This document shows, one piece after another, positions 6,703 to 8,374 of a stretch of 8,374 nt of DNA. The stretch is from contig JAAVZQ010000115.1 in NCBI GenBank assembly GCA_022791735.1, positions 1 to 8,374 of the forward strand, written 5' to 3'. Under the pieces are notes generated by a model. The model did not search any database and was not told the DNA's origin. It was given only the letters and a program-made list of their open reading frames with translations. The position numbers and the translations under genes were made by a program. The DNA comes from Clostridia bacterium (lineage in GTDB: Bacteria; Bacillota; Clostridia; TANB77; CAG-508). Positions within the stretch are counted from its first letter, which is position 1. The number at the start of each line of letters is the position of its first letter.

Positions 6703-7158
6703 CTAATACTTATTAACCTTATATCTAATGAGTTTATCTCCATCATACTCCATTTTTATTGAAAAAAACTCATGATTGCTTAGTTCTTTTAAAAATATCT
6801 TGTCACCTTCCCACATATTTAAGTCAAAGATTTTTTCTTTTTCTATCCACTTCAATTCGCCTTCATTACATTCAGCTAAATCTCCTTCAAAATCATTTGC
6901 TGTAAATACATACATATATTCTATACCAAAAACTGTAGATACGTATGTTACAACCCCTCTTAATTTATATGAATTTAAAGTAAGTCCTGTCTCTTCTTTT
7001 ACCTCTCTTAACATACATTCTTCTGGGCTTTCTCCTTCTTCAAATTTGCCACCTACTCCAAGCCATTTATCCTTATTTATATCTTTTTCTTTTTTAGTTC
7101 TATGTAACATCAGATATTTTCCGTCTTTTTCTATATAGCATAGTGTTGTAAATAACAT
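6703..7158 (-). CDS. Nudix hydrolase, MutT/8-oxo-dGTP diphosphatase-like
   Basis: A 151-residue protein with a perfect Nudix box GX5EX7REUXEEXGU: Gly37, Glu43, Arg51-Glu52, Glu55-Glu56 and Gly58-Leu59. The N-terminal CYIEKDGKYLMLHRT strand and KDKWLGVGGK approach resemble MutT-type 8-oxo-dGTP diphosphatases of Bacillota, which clear oxidised nucleotides; exact substrate is inference. ATG at 7158 has AAGGAG upstream. It lies 14 bases downstream of the HD gene. The segment KDGK is written GAC GGA, so a CGG trinucleotide is present but out of frame, and the reading frame is not shifted there. Confidence 0.88.
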   Translation of the reverse strand: MLFTTLCYIEKDGKYLMLHRTKKEKDINKDKWLGVGGKFEEGESPEECMLREVKEETGLTLNSYKLRGVVTYVSTVFGIEYMYVFTANDFEGDLAECNEGELKWIEKEKIFDLNMWEGDKIFLKELSNHEFFSIKMEYDGDKLIRYKVNKY

Positions 7159-7172
7159 CTTTTTTCTCCTTC

Positions 7173-8216
7173 TTAAAAATTTAAGTATGCATATTTTTTT
7201 GTGGTGTAATTTAATGCTCTATTTATATCTTCATCTGCTTTTTCAGATAATTTATTTATCCTAATAAATTTATCATCTTGTCTTACAAGTGGCACAATAT
7301 ATCTTATTTTTGAGTTAATCGAAACTGAATATTTATTTTCTGGTTTTTCATCACTCTCATTTATTTTTTCTGCATTCTTCCAAATTATAAAATTTTTCGA
7401 AATATCTTCTTCTTTGCAATTTTCTATTTTCTCTATAATTTCTTTTTCTGATAACATATATAAATCACCTATTGTAATTAACTTTTTATTCATTAACTTT
7501 TTTAAAATATCTGCTAAAAATTGCATAGAAAATTTAGTTTTATTTCTTATATACATTGATGATAGTTTACTCATTGTATGTACAAACTTCTCTGCTTTGT
7601 CTAAATCTCTAAATCCAATCTCAACTATTCCTTGCTCATTTTTTTGTACTTCAATATTATTATATATCTCTCCTACTTCTTTTAAATCCCACAAGCTTTC
7701 TATCTCCCATAAGCCATTTGCAAGTGTATATTCAAGCCTATCTGCCGAAAATCCAGGAGTATCATTATCTGCAATTGGATAAATATGATAATCTGAAACC
7801 TCTTCTACTTTGATATTATCTCTATTTAATAGCTCCATTATATCTTTTGACTCTGTAATTATCTTGGTAGTTAGTTCCTCTGTTGATTCTTGTGTTTCAT
7901 AATCACCATTCATAAAATCAATAGTATGCTTAAATACTGGTGTTGCAATATCATGAAATAGCCCTGCTAAAGTCTGTCTTTTATCTTTTGTAAAATTCCA
8001 CACAATTAGTGCTACTCCAACACTATGGTCTAAACTTGAAAACCATTTTTGTCTGAACATCTTAGAATAAATCGTGCCACAGCTTGTACTAATTGCACTC
8101 TGTCTTTGCATCGCTTGTGTGTTTATGTATTCATTTAAAAAATCTGGCTTTTCTTCTGATAATATATTAAAATATTCCTTTATTTCTTCATTCAAATTCT
8201 CAAAATAGTTGTTCAT
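7173..8216 (-). CDS. HD-domain phosphohydrolase
   Basis: A 347-residue soluble protein with an HD metal-binding domain: His64 (SSLDHSVG), His88-Asp89 (LAGLFHDI) and a later candidate Asp159 in SADRLEY. The arrangement resembles HD superfamily phosphohydrolases related to dGTPases (COG1078-like), acting on nucleotides or phosphate esters. The C-terminal third (about 230-347) carries no motif I recognise. ATG at 8216 has GAGGAG upstream. It is first in the five-gene operon with Nudix, HAD, transporter and amidotransferase. There is no in-frame CGG; the only CGG trinucleotide is out of frame in TCG GCA. Confidence 0.82.
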   Translation of the reverse strand: MNNYFENLNEEIKEYFNILSEEKPDFLNEYINTQAMQRQSAISTSCGTIYSKMFRQKWFSSLDHSVGVALIVWNFTKDKRQTLAGLFHDIATPVFKHTIDFMNGDYETQESTEELTTKIITESKDIMELLNRDNIKVEEVSDYHIYPIADNDTPGFSADRLEYTLANGLWEIESLWDLKEVGEIYNNIEVQKNEQGIVEIGFRDLDKAEKFVHTMSKLSSMYIRNKTKFSMQFLADILKKLMNKKLITIGDLYMLSEKEIIEKIENCKEEDISKNFIIWKNAEKINESDEKPENKYSVSINSKIRYIVPLVRQDDKFIRINKLSEKADEDINRALNYTTKKYAYLNF

Positions 8217-8245
8217 TTTTTCTCCTCGCTATATAATAAGAAAAT

Positions 8246-8369
8246 TGTGCGTTAGCGAAATCAAAGATTTTGAGGCGCACACATGTGCAAAATCGCTTCG
8301 CGATTATTGCACTGCCCAAGGTAAATTAACCTTGTTGAATAGCAAAAATCTGTGATTTTTCCTATTCAA
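8246..8369. repeat. Four tandem hairpins upstream of the HD gene
   Basis: Four foldbacks lie end to end. 8246-8281: TGTGCG/CGCACA with inner AAATC/GATTT. 8285-8312: GTGCAA plus AATCGC/GCGATT and TTGCAC with one bulged A. 8317-8334: CAAGGT/ACCTTG. 8335-8369: TTGAATAG and AAAAATC pairing with their complements around one C-C mismatch. Three of them close on 3-base loops. None has a clear T-run, so a plain terminator is not evident. They would be in the leader or promoter region of the HD operon; I see no confident promoter. Confidence 0.55.
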
Positions 8370-8374
8370 TAAAA

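Noticed and set aside
209..7782. Open frames on the plus strand, some over 100 codons
   Set aside because: They are antisense to clear minus-strand genes, have low-complexity Ser/Phe/Leu-rich translations typical of AT-rich shadows, and lack ribosome binding sites or recognisable domains.
8246..8369. CRISPR array
   Set aside because: The hairpins differ in sequence and spacing; there is no regular direct repeat with unique spacers and no cas gene.

Overview
The window is very AT-rich, has strong AGGAGG-type ribosome binding sites, and carries every supportable gene on the minus strand, in tightly packed and sometimes overlapping operons. Protein content (ComM/YifB, HigB-HigA-like pair, RsmB/NOP2-family methyltransferase, Peptidase C26-like amidotransferase, Cof-type HAD, Nudix, HD hydrolase) and base composition suggest a low-GC, Clostridia-like Bacillota genome, perhaps uncultured. 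That placement is inference; no rRNA or marker gene is present.

Layout in the direction of transcription (high to low coordinates). A leader full of small hairpins (8246-8369) precedes an operon of HD-domain hydrolase (7173-8216), Nudix hydrolase (6703-7158), Cof-type HAD phosphatase (5890-6691), MFS-like transporter (4633-5874) and class I glutamine amidotransferase-like peptidase (4049-4682). A 92-base foldback element (3952-4043) separates it from an RsmB/NOP2-family RNA methyltransferase (3040-3923) and a DUF84/YjjX-type NTPase (2479-3012), closed by a hairpin terminator (2431-2461). Next come a promoter with an inverted-repeat operator, a HigB-like toxin (1858-2220), an XRE antitoxin (1551-1865) and comM/yifB (16-1557); these three genes overlap by a few bases each.

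The striking observation is a recoding pattern. Four genes (comM, the methyltransferase, the amidotransferase and the HAD phosphatase) look broken by frameshifts, ten in all. Every one is a single extra C placed exactly before a GGN glycine codon, so that the ribosome meets CGG in frame. Skipping the C (a +1 shift, or reading CGGN as one four-base Gly codon) restores the conserved protein at all ten sites, including the Walker A loop of ComM (two sites 17 bases apart) and the GVGVAMGNA motif of the HAD protein. I found no in-frame CGG in the window that reads as arginine, whereas CGT, CGA and AGG do. CGG trinucleotides in other frames (for example GAC GGA, AGC GGA, GCG GAG) need no correction. 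The simplest reading is that CGG has lost its arginine meaning here and acts as a +1 frameshift or quadruplet glycine signal. A systematic sequencing artefact is the main alternative and cannot be excluded from this sequence alone.

Functionally, several genes are of the nucleotide house-cleaning type (HD, Nudix, HAD, DUF84). The toxin-antitoxin pair and comM form a separate translationally coupled unit. Coordinates of the recoded genes are given as full-length spans including the extra bases.
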